DNA from: Allomuricauda sp.
Lineage (GTDB): Bacteria > Bacteroidota > Bacteroidia > Flavobacteriales > Flavobacteriaceae
Direction of reading: 5' to 3'
Assembly: GCF_028280385.1 (NCBI RefSeq)
Contig: NZ_JANQLX010000017.1
Coordinates: forward strand, 1-64,000
DNA length: 64,000 bases
The translations under genes were made by a program, and so were the position numbers. Shown here piece after piece: positions 1-8,518 of this stretch; position 1 is the stretch's first letter, and every line of letters begins with the position of its first letter. The notes beneath the pieces were generated by a model, which saw only the letters and a list, made by a program, of their open reading frames with translations, made no database searches and was not told the origin of the DNA.

Positions 1-88
1 GGAGGAATGGCAGAGTGGTCGAATGCGGCAGTCTTGAAAACTGTTGAGGGTCACACCTCCGGGGGTTCGAATCCCTCTTCCTCCGCCA
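1..88 (+). tRNA. tRNA-Ser (anticodon TGA)
   Basis: The sequence folds as a class II (long variable arm) tRNA. Bases 1-7 pair with 78-84 as the acceptor stem, G85 is the discriminator base and CCA (86-88) is encoded in the DNA. The anticodon stem 28-32/40-44 encloses a seven-base loop with TGA at 35-37. The T arm carries GGTTCGAATCC around 64-74. The extended variable arm and the TGA anticodon identify serine; it reads UCN-family codons. It is followed at once by a strong terminator and probably forms a single-gene unit or the end of one that begins before the window. Confidence 0.97.
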
Positions 89-108
89 AGAGATATCATC
101 TCAAGACA

Positions 109-146
109 AAACCCGGTAAATGTTCCATTTACCGGGTTTCTTTTTT
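109..146 (+). terminator. Rho-independent terminator of tRNA-Ser
   Basis: A perfect 12-bp inverted repeat (109-120 against 128-139) with a seven-base loop is followed by a run of six T at 141-146. This is a textbook intrinsic terminator 20 bp after the tRNA. Confidence 0.93.
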
Positions 147-263
147 GCGTATCACAATTCATCATGCGCAGCTTAAGCCCTATCAAAAACCAAGGATGAT
201 ACTGCCACGAAATCCGAAGTTAATTTTGAAGTTTCATTGGAACAACACCTTAAACAAACATTG

Positions 264-275
264 CTGTGATCACAG
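264..275. repeat. 12-bp perfect palindrome upstream of exporter gene
   Basis: CTGTGATCACAG is self-complementary over 12 bp and lies about 92 bp before the start of the lanthipeptide exporter gene. The interval 147-367 holds no credible gene. The palindrome could be an operator; nothing else in the sequence supports that. A second inverted repeat (322-329 against 341-348) sits directly before the exporter start and could fold in the mRNA leader. Confidence 0.3.
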
Positions 276-367
276 GCTTTTTATAACAAAATATTGTTAG
301 TGATATTCTATATAAAGAAAGAAAATTCTTTACTTTAAAGAGAATTTTACCATATTTTCTTATTTAA

Positions 368-2572
368 ATGCCCTTAAAAAAATTCCCTTTTTTCAAACAG
401 TTGGATCAAATGGACTGTGGTCCTACTTGCCTTCGGATGATCGCAAAATTTCACGGCAAGGAGTATCCCATTGATTTTTTAAGGCAAAAGTCCAATATCA
501 CCCGAACTGGGGTTTCCTTGGCAGGGATTTCAGAGGCTGCCGAAGACATTGGTTTTCACACCATGGCCGTAAGTCTTGATTTTGACACCTTGGAAAGTGA
601 GGCACCCCTACCCTTAATAGCCCACTGGAGGCAAATGCATTTCGTTGTAGTATATAAAATTGAGAAAAACGTGGTGTTTGTAGCCGATCCCAGTCACGGA
701 CTGATTCAATATTCAAAAAAGGACTTTATTGCGGGTTGGATCGGAAAAAATGCAGACAAATATAATTTGGAAGGATATTTATTGCTGCTGGAGCCAACCC
801 CAAAATTTTATGAGACCGATCCCTCTGAAAAAAAAGAGTACGGTTTTCGATTTTTACTCTGGTATTTTAAACCTTATAAAAAGTATATCCTTCAACTTTT
901 TATGGGCCTTGCCATTGGAAGCTTGCTGCAACTGATTTTTCCTTTTCTTACTCAAGCTGTTGTTGATTACGGAATCAATTACCAAAATATCAACTTTATC
1001 TATTTGATTCTGATCGCCCAGCTTACATTGTTTATTTCCCAGACCAGTGTTGAACTTATCAGGGGATGGATTTTACTTCACATGACAAGTAGAATCAATA
1101 TCAATCTCATTTCAGATTTTCTAATCAAATTGATGCGGTTGCCCATATCTTTTTTTGATTCCAAAAACACGGGGGATATCGTCCAGAGAATTTATGATCA
1201 TGACCGGGTACAGGGTTTCTTGTCCAACACCACTTTGAACACCCTTTTCTCCGCTTTTAATTTGGTCATATTCGGAATAGTACTGGCCTATTACAACCTT
1301 ACCATCTTTGCCACCTTTATGGCGGGATCTTTGATTTATATTGGATGGACGCTCATTTTCTTGAAAAGGCGCGCCGAGTTGGATTTTAAAAGATTCGACC
1401 AATCTGCCAACAACCAAAGTAGCATTTACCAACTCATTTCTGGAATGCAGGAAATCAAGCTCAACGGTTCAGAAAGACGGAGGCGATGGGAGTGGGAGGC
1501 CATACAAATCAAACTGTTCAAAGTATCAATTAAAAGTCTTTCCCTATCACAAACCCAGAACACGGGAGGTCAATTTTTCAATGAGCTGAAAAACATACTT
1601 ATAACATTTATTGCAGCGAAAGCCGTAATTGACGGAAATTTGACCTTAGGGATGATGCTCTCCGTGCAATACATCATTGGGCAATTGAATTTACCCATCA
1701 ACAATTTCATAACTTTTATACAGACGGGTCAAGATGCCAAGATCAGCCTGGAAAGACTTGCAGAAATCCATTCCAAAAAGGACGAGGAAGAAGTTCAGGA
1801 AGATTTTATAACTGACCTCCCGGAACACAGGACGATAAAAATCAAAAATCTAAGTTTTAGGTATGGTGGTAAAACATCTCCCAACGTGCTAAAAAATATC
1901 AGTCTGGAAATACCCGAGGGGAAGGTTACCGCAATTGTGGGTGCAAGCGGAAGTGGAAAAACCACATTGATAAAACTTTTGCTAAAATTTTATGAGCCCA
2001 CCAAGGGAACTATCTCAATTGGAAACACCAAACTCAATAACATCAGTACCCGTTTCTGGAGAAAAAACTGCGGCACCGTCATGCAGGATGGATTCATATT
2101 TAGTGATTCCGTTTCACGGAATATCACAGAATCCCGTTCAGAAGGCATAATAGATAAAACAAGGTTGTCCCATTCAGCTTATGTGGCCAACATTGATACC
2201 TTCATTGAAGAACTTCCCCTGGGATATCAAACAAAAATCGGCAGCAGTGGAACCAATATCAGTGGCGGCCAAAAACAACGTGTTTTAATTGCAAGGTCTG
2301 TTTATAAGAATCCCACTTATATCTTTTTTGATGAAGCTACCAGCGCTCTTGATGCCAACAATGAAAAAGTCATTATGGAGCGATTACAGGATTTTTATAA
2401 GGATAAAACTGTTGTCATTGTTGCACATCGCCTGAGTACGGTAAAAAATGCCGACCAAATTATTGTGCTTGACAAGGGACAAGTCATTGAACAGGGAGAT
2501 CACGACAAACTGACCAAACAAAAGGGAATGTATTATACATTGGTCAAGAACCAATTGGAACTTGGAAACTGA
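368..2572 (+). CDS. Peptidase-containing ABC transporter (C39, bacteriocin/lanthipeptide exporter)
   Basis: This 734-residue protein combines an N-terminal C39 cysteine peptidase, a six-helix membrane domain (about residues 165-460) and an ABC ATPase. The peptidase has Q11, C17 (in DCGPTC), H91 and D107, the oxyanion residue and triad of the family. The ATPase has Walker A GASGSGKT at 525-532, signature SGGQ at 632-635 and Walker B ending in D655 E656. Such exporters remove leader peptides after a double glycine and pump the mature peptide across the inner membrane. A double-glycine precursor is encoded at 8312-8518, so this is very likely its protease and exporter. It forms a two-gene operon with the HlyD-type adaptor, convergent to the biosynthetic genes. 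No separate LanP protease is visible, which fits a dual role for this protein. Confidence 0.95.
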   Translation: MPLKKFPFFKQLDQMDCGPTCLRMIAKFHGKEYPIDFLRQKSNITRTGVSLAGISEAAEDIGFHTMAVSLDFDTLESEAPLPLIAHWRQMHFVVVYKIEKNVVFVADPSHGLIQYSKKDFIAGWIGKNADKYNLEGYLLLLEPTPKFYETDPSEKKEYGFRFLLWYFKPYKKYILQLFMGLAIGSLLQLIFPFLTQAVVDYGINYQNINFIYLILIAQLTLFISQTSVELIRGWILLHMTSRININLISDFLIKLMRLPISFFDSKNTGDIVQRIYDHDRVQGFLSNTTLNTLFSAFNLVIFGIVLAYYNLTIFATFMAGSLIYIGWTLIFLKRRAELDFKRFDQSANNQSSIYQLISGMQEIKLNGSERRRRWEWEAIQIKLFKVSIKSLSLSQTQNTGGQFFNELKNILITFIAAKAVIDGNLTLGMMLSVQYIIGQLNLPINNFITFIQTGQDAKISLERLAEIHSKKDEEEVQEDFITDLPEHRTIKIKNLSFRYGGKTSPNVLKNISLEIPEGKVTAIVGASGSGKTTLIKLLLKFYEPTKGTISIGNTKLNNISTRFWRKNCGTVMQDGFIFSDSVSRNITESRSEGIIDKTRLSHSAYVANIDTFIEELPLGYQTKIGSSGTNISGGQKQRVLIARSVYKNPTYIFFDEATSALDANNEKVIMERLQDFYKDKTVVIVAHRLSTVKNADQIIVLDKGQVIEQGDHDKLTKQKGMYYTLVKNQLELGN

Positions 2573-2576
2573 AAAA

Positions 2577-3620
2577 ATGAGCTCAACCAATAAGGATAGG
2601 GACAGTTGGGATGATCGGTCAGATCAGGTCCGGGAGATATTGGGGAAATCCCCAAATTGGGTCATTCGGTCCGGGACAACATTAATTTTTGTAATTATCC
2701 TCCTGCTATTGTTGGGCGCCGCCCTTATAAGCTACAATGACATTATTCCGGCCCAAATTGTGGTAACCGGCAAAAATCCTCCAGTAGCTTTAAAATCCTT
2801 CTCCTCGGGAAAACTTTCCAACATATTCGTTAAACCCGGGCAGGCTGTTGCTGAAGAAGCACTGTTGGCGGAAATAGAAAACAATGCAGACATTGATGAT
2901 GTGTATTATCTAAAAAAGAAGTTGGTGGATATTGAATTATCCGCTATTTCATTGGATTCACTTAACCGAGTGTTTCCTTCCCGACTTAATTTGGGTGACC
3001 TGCAGTCATCGTTTGACAAATTTGTAACGAGCTACCAAGATTATATCTTGTTGAACCCTTCGGTCTCAAATAAAAATTTTCCCATTTCCAAAAGTCAAAA
3101 AGAAGAACTGGAAATTATATATCGACAACAACTTGAAAGGGCTTACAAACAATTGGATAACGATCTAATGGATTGGGAGCGAAAGTACATTTTCAAAAGT
3201 CCAATTGATGGCAAAGTTGCTGTATTTGACATTTGGAACCGACATCAAAATGTATCGGTTGGTGAAACCATTTTTACCATTGTACCTGACGACCCGGAAG
3301 AGATTATTGGACATGGCAGTTTGCCCACCCAAAATTCTGGCAAGGTTAAAGTGGGTCAAAAAGCAATCATAAAACTGGACAACTATCCCTTCCAGGAATG
3401 GGGTAGTTTAGAGGGTAGGATTTCGTACATTTCCGAGGTTCCCAGACAAGATGAACACACCTTGTACACCCTATACATTGAAATTGAAAGTTTGACCACT
3501 TCCTTTGATAAACAGCTTCATTTTAAACAAGAAATGCAGGGAACAGCCGAAATTATAATCGAGGAACTTTCCATTTTGGAACGTATTTTTTATCAATTGA
3601 GGGAAACGTTCAGCAGGTAG
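2577..3620 (+). CDS. HlyD-family membrane fusion protein of the peptide exporter
   Basis: A 347-residue periplasmic adaptor. It has a short cytoplasmic N-terminus, one membrane helix at about residues 35-52, a biotinyl-lipoyl-like half (GQAVAEEALLAEIENN), a helical hairpin, the second lipoyl half (FKSPIDGKVAVF) and a beta-barrel domain. It would couple the C39 ABC exporter to an outer-membrane channel, which is not encoded here (probably a TolC-type protein elsewhere). The ATG at 2577 lies 4 bp after the exporter stop; a TTG at 2562 would overlap the exporter and is less likely. The hairpin is short compared with HlyD itself. Confidence 0.9.
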   Translation: MSSTNKDRDSWDDRSDQVREILGKSPNWVIRSGTTLIFVIILLLLLGAALISYNDIIPAQIVVTGKNPPVALKSFSSGKLSNIFVKPGQAVAEEALLAEIENNADIDDVYYLKKKLVDIELSAISLDSLNRVFPSRLNLGDLQSSFDKFVTSYQDYILLNPSVSNKNFPISKSQKEELEIIYRQQLERAYKQLDNDLMDWERKYIFKSPIDGKVAVFDIWNRHQNVSVGETIFTIVPDDPEEIIGHGSLPTQNSGKVKVGQKAIIKLDNYPFQEWGSLEGRISYISEVPRQDEHTLYTLYIEIESLTTSFDKQLHFKQEMQGTAEIIIEELSILERIFYQLRETFSR

Positions 3621-3682
3621 GGTAATCTCTTCCAGGTGCCATGTGAAATTGTGGCCGACCTATCCTCAGGTACAAGATTAAT

Positions 3683-4603
3683 TTATTTCAGGTCAACAAC
3701 GGTATCGGTCCTTTGATATTTCTTTCGTGCAATTATCGATTTATAATAGCGGTATAGGAAATCATAGCATACCAATTCGTGCAATCGGTTTTTTGATTTA
3801 AACAATCGGTTCATGAACATGTGCAGATAACTAGACATTAAGTCATTATATCCCACCTGAAGTGCTTGGTGTAGGTTTTGATCAATTATACTATGGGCAA
3901 GTGGCGTCATTTCAAGTTCCCTTTTCCCCAAAATTTCAAAGATTGGATGGTAATCGGCAGCATCTTGTTTTTTAAGTGCCATAAATTGTTCCATTTTTTT
4001 ACGTTGTGCACGATATTTATCATCCAATTGTTTTTTCAAGGGTCTGGACATTCCGAATTCAATTCCAAATCCGGTTTTTAACCTATCCAACAATTCCAGT
4101 TTTTCATTGTCTGCATATTTGAAAACATCCAGAAAGTTGTCCATTGCCTTAAGTGCAAACAACCACCTAAGCTCTTCCCCCTCATCTCCTTCAATTATAT
4201 CCAAAAAGTCAACCACACACCTACTGTCATGGAAAAAGAGTTGTTCAGATAGTTCCATGGTAGTGGTTCCATAACGTTCCAATTCCCGGTGGTACGTGTC
4301 CATCTGGATTTTCCAAATTAGATCTTGATCCACAAGTCTTTTTAAATGTGGATATAAGCTATTTATTAATTCTCCTATGCGATCTACTTTCGACACTTGA
4401 AATCGCAACCTTAAATGATGTTTGGGGTCTGCATATCGAATAAAAAACCAGCTTTTTATTATGCTTTTTTCCAGGAGTCCGTGGGTCATAGGTTTTATAA
4501 AATCCACCAATATGGCATCAGAAGTCTTGGGCCCAGTATATATCTTATAGTATAACCATTCGTCCCCTGGTATTAAACTTCTAGAAATTACATTGTTATC
4601 CAT
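3683..4603 (-). CDS. LanB elimination domain protein (thiopeptide-type bacteriocin biosynthesis domain)
   Basis: This 306-residue protein matches the small C-terminal domain of class I lanthipeptide dehydratases (SpaB_C / thiopeptide-type bacteriocin biosynthesis family). Typical features are the start with DEWLYYKIYTG, the segment WFFIRYADPKHHLRLRF, and a long helical C-terminus. In full-length LanB this domain eliminates glutamate from glutamylated Ser/Thr to give dehydroalanine or dehydrobutyrine. Here it is a separate gene, 4 bp after the glutamylation-domain gene, so the dehydratase is split into two polypeptides that should act together. It is the last gene of the minus-strand operon and faces the exporter operon tail to tail; I see no clear hairpin terminator in 3621-3682. 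Confidence 0.88.
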   Translation of the reverse strand: MDNNVISRSLIPGDEWLYYKIYTGPKTSDAILVDFIKPMTHGLLEKSIIKSWFFIRYADPKHHLRLRFQVSKVDRIGELINSLYPHLKRLVDQDLIWKIQMDTYHRELERYGTTTMELSEQLFFHDSRCVVDFLDIIEGDEGEELRWLFALKAMDNFLDVFKYADNEKLELLDRLKTGFGIEFGMSRPLKKQLDDKYRAQRKKMEQFMALKKQDAADYHPIFEILGKRELEMTPLAHSIIDQNLHQALQVGYNDLMSSYLHMFMNRLFKSKNRLHELVCYDFLYRYYKSIIARKKYQRTDTVVDLK

Positions 4604-4607
4604 ACGA

Positions 4608-6848
4608 TTAAAGTACGTTAAGCTTGGACTTATTGTAGAAAGAGACTATTATTTGGTTGGTAAATGGTGCACCATTTTTTGTCACAACACCCTCTTGGGC
4701 ATGTAGAAATTCGGTCAACCTGAAACCGCTTCTCTTACCCACAAGATCAAGCCACATTTTTACTGAAGTAAGGTTTTCAAGATTTATCAGGAGTTCATTA
4801 TCCCCATCAATAAGTTTTACAAATTGGGGCATCTTCATTCCCTTCCTAAAATCCTTCACTTTTTCCAATAGCACCTTTTCATTGTCCTTATTTTGAATCA
4901 ATTCTTCTATACGATGTTTTGCAATATTCCAGGTGGCTTCGGAAAGAATCAGGTTGTGATATTCAATTCTGGGAAAAAACTCAAAGTCCTCTGCGAACTT
5001 GTCCAAACTGAAACCCACACCACCCCTGATGTCCTGATGCTGCATATCCGATAAAAAGTGATATACAGGAAGCGCATTGTTACTATAGTTGTGGGCATTG
5101 GTCAAGCGTGGAACAACTTCCTTGTCAAACTTTTTTGATCGTAACACTATTCTATTATTCCTAATCGATATCAATAGATCATCTAGAGGCAGTTGGTACT
5201 CCAAGGGTTTTGTGGATTTGGCCAAATATGGGATTTCATAGTTTCGAAAATCCGGTCGCATCAAGATATTGCCCACCCTAGACTCGGGTAAATGCACAAT
5301 TTCAGCCACAATCTTGTCCTTGTTGGCTTCATGCTCAATGTCCACCATTCGTTTTGCTTGGCCATGCAGTTTCTTGTCCCCATGGCAAAAGCGTCCCAGT
5401 AAATTAGCTCCGCTTGACCCTCCGCCTCCCTTGAACCTTATTTTTTCCTTTCCATTTTCCTTGATAAGTTCTATCATGCAGGAAATGGTGTCCGGGAGAT
5501 CATCCCAGTGATTCTTGTGTCCCTCAAAATCGGCATCCTCAACAACAATGCTATACGAATTGTTTTTGTATGCCTCAAGCAACTTTTTTTGAAAAAGGGA
5601 ATCAATGGTTGTCCATGTGACATTTTTTGCTGAATTCCCGCTTTGCTCCTGCTCGAGGACTATATCATCCACAAGGGGATTTGTATCTCCGGAAGAACGG
5701 TTTTGTCGGTACCCCAATCCCATTTCGGTGTCCAGAGCCTTTGCCATTGGAACTTCCCTCCCCTCGTACCTTTCGTAAAAAGCTTCTTTAAACTTGGATA
5801 GCAGCGTTTCGCGGGGATGGAGTGTAATATTGTTCAAAAACGCCAGTCCTTTTTTTAAATCTTCAATTATATCTTGATCTATACGGTTAACTTCATTTTC
5901 CAATATTAAATCCACCTGAAAAAGATATTTGGGGTCATAATCTGTTTCCAAATCCTTGATGAATTCACCAACCTTAGCATACATATCAGGACTATTGCCC
6001 ACACTTTGATCAATTTTGTCCAGCTTTCTTTGAACCTCTTCAATGCACATTGTAACATTTTCCAAGCCCTTCTTTTGGTTTAGCACGGAAAGCATTTGCT
6101 CTAAAAATTCGGGTCCGGACACAGATGGTTCCAATTCACTGACCAATAATTGGCTATCCACCAATTCCTCCAAGAAGTCGGAGGCTTCCTCAATTGAAAT
6201 GTCGTCATCTACCAATAATTGCGACATCTCCGACAGTAATGCACCATTACGTGCATGTTCCAATACCTTTTGAATATATGACGAATTGTCTACCGCACTG
6301 ATTTGATGCACACGTTTTGCGTTAATGTATTGGTACTCCACGTAACGCAATTGATTTCCCGCCACATATATGCTGGAATTTGGATAAAACAGCAGTTGCT
6401 TCCTTATTTTGGGGTTATCAACCAAATTTTGGGCCAATGAGACCAAATAGTTCATATCCAACCTGGTATGCCTCTTATTTTCAAAGTGTTCTTTTAGTTC
6501 GATTTTGGTGGATTCTCCAAATTTTCCCAAAGTACAGCCCGCAAACAGTCCAAAGGGCGTGCATCTGGACGTCATTCTGGAGAAATATTTAAGAGCGGCA
6601 TATTGAAGCTTTTCCAACTTCTCCTTATCGGTAATTCCATCCCTTAGCCATTTATCTATTTCCTTGAATAAAGAAGGGGATGCCAAATACAGTGCTTCTT
6701 GAAATACCGGTTCCTTGCATATTTCTTTAAGGTCATTTTCAGAAATTACTTTTGCCGAGGTAAGGTCCTTATAGGCATCAAAAGAAAACAGTGGTGTTCT
6801 CAATACATACTCGGGAAGTATTTGATATGGGAGTTCCTGCCTCATCAT
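4608..6848 (-). CDS. LanB glutamylation domain protein (lantibiotic dehydratase N-terminal domain)
   Basis: The 746-residue protein begins with the LPYQILPEYVLRTPLFSF type opening of lantibiotic dehydratases and contains SRMTSRCTPFGLFAGCTLG, the strongly conserved CTPFGLFAG block of the N-terminal LanB domain (about residues 90-107). This domain transfers glutamate from glutamyl-tRNA to Ser/Thr of the precursor core. The protein ends without the elimination domain, which is encoded by the next gene. It starts on the base after the LanC stop codon (TAG-ATG), so the two are translationally coupled. The split arrangement is the one known from Bacteroidota lanthipeptide loci such as that for the pinensins. 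Confidence 0.92.
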   Translation of the reverse strand: MMRQELPYQILPEYVLRTPLFSFDAYKDLTSAKVISENDLKEICKEPVFQEALYLASPSLFKEIDKWLRDGITDKEKLEKLQYAALKYFSRMTSRCTPFGLFAGCTLGKFGESTKIELKEHFENKRHTRLDMNYLVSLAQNLVDNPKIRKQLLFYPNSSIYVAGNQLRYVEYQYINAKRVHQISAVDNSSYIQKVLEHARNGALLSEMSQLLVDDDISIEEASDFLEELVDSQLLVSELEPSVSGPEFLEQMLSVLNQKKGLENVTMCIEEVQRKLDKIDQSVGNSPDMYAKVGEFIKDLETDYDPKYLFQVDLILENEVNRIDQDIIEDLKKGLAFLNNITLHPRETLLSKFKEAFYERYEGREVPMAKALDTEMGLGYRQNRSSGDTNPLVDDIVLEQEQSGNSAKNVTWTTIDSLFQKKLLEAYKNNSYSIVVEDADFEGHKNHWDDLPDTISCMIELIKENGKEKIRFKGGGGSSGANLLGRFCHGDKKLHGQAKRMVDIEHEANKDKIVAEIVHLPESRVGNILMRPDFRNYEIPYLAKSTKPLEYQLPLDDLLISIRNNRIVLRSKKFDKEVVPRLTNAHNYSNNALPVYHFLSDMQHQDIRGGVGFSLDKFAEDFEFFPRIEYHNLILSEATWNIAKHRIEELIQNKDNEKVLLEKVKDFRKGMKMPQFVKLIDGDNELLINLENLTSVKMWLDLVGKRSGFRLTEFLHAQEGVVTKNGAPFTNQIIVSFYNKSKLNVL

Positions 6849-8051
6849 CTAGCTAATCATTAAGCATTCGTCCCAACTGATATCAACATCGGAAAGGTAT
6901 GTGATAATGGCCAGGCCTATTCCAGAGACTCCTTCCAATAAAGAAACTTCCTTATCCCATATGTCATCATATTTCCATTGCTTATACCCTGCATAACCAT
7001 TGTTATGGTTGGCTTTGTTCACGCCATCTTCCATCCAATACTCCACAGCTTCCTTAAAAATATAATCCCCGGTTTCTTTATAAACTCTCATAAAAATCAA
7101 AGCAACTCCGAAGGACCCATGGCATAGACCTGCGTCCATAATCTTTGTTTCATCGTACGTTCTGCGCTTTGCCGAGTGTTTTAAGATGGTCAATGCCTCC
7201 TTAGCCAGTACTTCATCATCCAAGGCTTTGGAAGCAAACCACAGTCGGATTCCTATCCCCAAGTCGCCATAGCACCATGCCAACCTGCTTGGTACATTTT
7301 CTTCACCATTTTCAAAAACTAAATTGGGAAAAAGAAAAAAAGATTTTTCTTGCCGGTATTGCAGAACATAGTTGATGGCTTTCACAAGGATAGGTTCAAC
7401 AACGACCTTAAAATCGTCATGTTCGTGCAACTTTGTCAAAATTCCAATGACGGCTGCCATGCCGTGGGAAAGGCTGAAATCATAGTACGTCCTGCCATTT
7501 CCATCCCGTGTCCCGGTGGAAGTCCATTTAAGGTTGGCACCATCCTTTTGGGCCTTCTCTTTTAGCAAAGTGACGAACTCCAAAAGAAACCCTTTGTATT
7601 TTTCTTTTAAAACGGGTGATTTGGTATTCTTGAAACGGCTAAGAAAATAAAGGGCATGCCCAATCCCCCCGTGTAAGTAATCGAAGTTTTTTTCACTTGC
7701 ATTTGAAATCATAATTGAATAGAGAAAATCATCTATCTCCCAAAGCAACCCGTCATTGTCCACATCAATAAACCCTTGTTCATCCAAATGACCCAGCACC
7801 CATCCCATGCCACTAATACCGGTGCAAAAAGTAGAATGTCCATATCCTTGGTTGATTTTCTCCAGTGCTTCTTCAAGAATGTTGGTGGCGGTCTCGGTAA
7901 GAGTATTGGTATTCAAATACCTTGCGTAATAAAACAGAAACAGGGCAATACCAGATATGCCATGTAAAACACCTATATGCTCTTCATTGTGATAGACCTG
8001 TTGGGTTATTTTGACAATTTCATCCAGTTTTTCCTCTAACTTCTTTTTCAC
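6849..8051 (-). CDS. LanC-like lanthionine synthetase (cyclase)
   Basis: A 400-residue all-helical barrel of the LanC family with repeated GxxG elements (HGISGIALF, CTGISGMGWVL, HGGIGHALYF, SHGMAAVIG, YGDLGIGIRLW, CHGSFGVALIF, EGVSGIGLAI). The three zinc ligands are present: C260 (WCYGD), C310 and H311 (CHG). The enzyme adds cysteine thiols to dehydrated Ser/Thr to form lanthionine and methyllanthionine rings. It is the first of three tightly packed biosynthetic genes and is separated from the precursor gene by 260 bp containing two hairpins. Length and motifs indicate an intact, active cyclase. Confidence 0.94.
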   Translation of the reverse strand: MKKKLEEKLDEIVKITQQVYHNEEHIGVLHGISGIALFLFYYARYLNTNTLTETATNILEEALEKINQGYGHSTFCTGISGMGWVLGHLDEQGFIDVDNDGLLWEIDDFLYSIMISNASEKNFDYLHGGIGHALYFLSRFKNTKSPVLKEKYKGFLLEFVTLLKEKAQKDGANLKWTSTGTRDGNGRTYYDFSLSHGMAAVIGILTKLHEHDDFKVVVEPILVKAINYVLQYRQEKSFFLFPNLVFENGEENVPSRLAWCYGDLGIGIRLWFASKALDDEVLAKEALTILKHSAKRRTYDETKIMDAGLCHGSFGVALIFMRVYKETGDYIFKEAVEYWMEDGVNKANHNNGYAGYKQWKYDDIWDKEVSLLEGVSGIGLAIITYLSDVDISWDECLMIS

Positions 8052-8187
8052 CTATTATCCAAAATTTAGTTTTAAACGTATTCCCCGGTCCATCCCGAAC
8101 ATATCATTCAGTAATGAGTGTTGAACTTTCTGTATTTCTCGTTGTTGGCAAATTTTAGGGGTACGGAGGACCATAAACCAACACAAA

Positions 8188-8211
8188 CCATCAGATGGGA
8201 TCAACTGATGG
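8188..8211 (-). repeat. Second stem-loop between precursor and lanC
   Basis: Bases 8188-8194 pair perfectly with 8205-8211 (7 bp, 10-base loop). It lies downstream of the larger stem-loop on the minus-strand transcript and before lanC. It could help set the ratio of precursor mRNA to enzyme mRNA; this is inference. Confidence 0.4.
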
Positions 8212-8230
8212 CCTGTTCAATAAACCCATG

Positions 8231-8277
8231 TGGATTTTTATGGGAGCAAAATGTTTACTGTGGTCCATAAAAATCCA
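8231..8277 (-). repeat. 13-bp stem-loop behind the precursor gene (attenuator or mRNA stabiliser)
   Basis: TGGATTTTTATGG (8231-8243) is perfectly complementary to 8265-8277, with a 21-base loop. On the minus-strand mRNA it lies 34 bases after the precursor stop codon and 180 bases before lanC. There is no T run behind it, so it is not a classical terminator. In RiPP operons such a structure often separates the highly expressed precursor from the enzyme genes, by partial termination or by protecting the short transcript from 3' decay; that role is inferred from position. Confidence 0.65.
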
Positions 8278-8311
8278 AATGCGTTTCTAGCTAACTTGTG
8301 CAACACAAGCA

Positions 8312-8518
8312 CTAGCACGGATAATCACAACAAGAAATAACAACGGAGGTTCCTGAGGTACAACCACTGGTGGTTCCAGGACAAGCCGCGGTGTCTGTGT
8401 AAGGGCAACCTATGGTCACCGAAGGATTGGTTGCTCCACCCATAATAGAGCTGGAAGTCAAATTGGAAATAGTCTGCTTCTTAAGCGACAATTTCCCTGA
8501 AATTTTGGCTTTTTTCAT
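8312..8518 (-). CDS. Class I lanthipeptide precursor with double-glycine leader
   Basis: The 68-residue peptide has a Lys-rich leader containing KLSLKKQTISNL, the leader motif of Bacteroidota class I lanthipeptides, and a double glycine at positions 27-28 (SSSIMGG). Cleavage there leaves a 40-residue core. In core numbering it has Cys at 10, 18, 25, 35, 36 and 40 and thirteen Ser/Thr (2, 5, 7, 13, 15, 21, 22, 23, 26, 27, 29, 30, 34), so up to six thioether rings are possible. The core has only one acidic residue and no basic residue. It is the promoter-proximal gene of the minus-strand biosynthetic operon; the C39 exporter at 368 is the expected leader peptidase. The long AT-rich leader lacks a Shine-Dalgarno sequence. 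Confidence 0.93.
   Translation of the reverse strand: MKKAKISGKLSLKKQTISNLTSSSIMGGATNPSVTIGCPYTDTAACPGTTSGCTSGTSVVISCCDYPC

Noticed and set aside
264..275. CRP-type operator
   Set aside because: TGTGATCACA has the half-sites of a CRP box but without the six-base spacer; only a palindrome can be claimed.
7..300. 97-codon open frame over the tRNA and its terminator
   Set aside because: It runs through the tRNA-Ser gene and its terminator hairpin, has no family resemblance and lacks a plausible start.
8231..8277. Rho-independent terminator after the lanthipeptide precursor
   Set aside because: The stem is strong, but no T tract follows on the minus strand, so I list it as a stem-loop of uncertain role.
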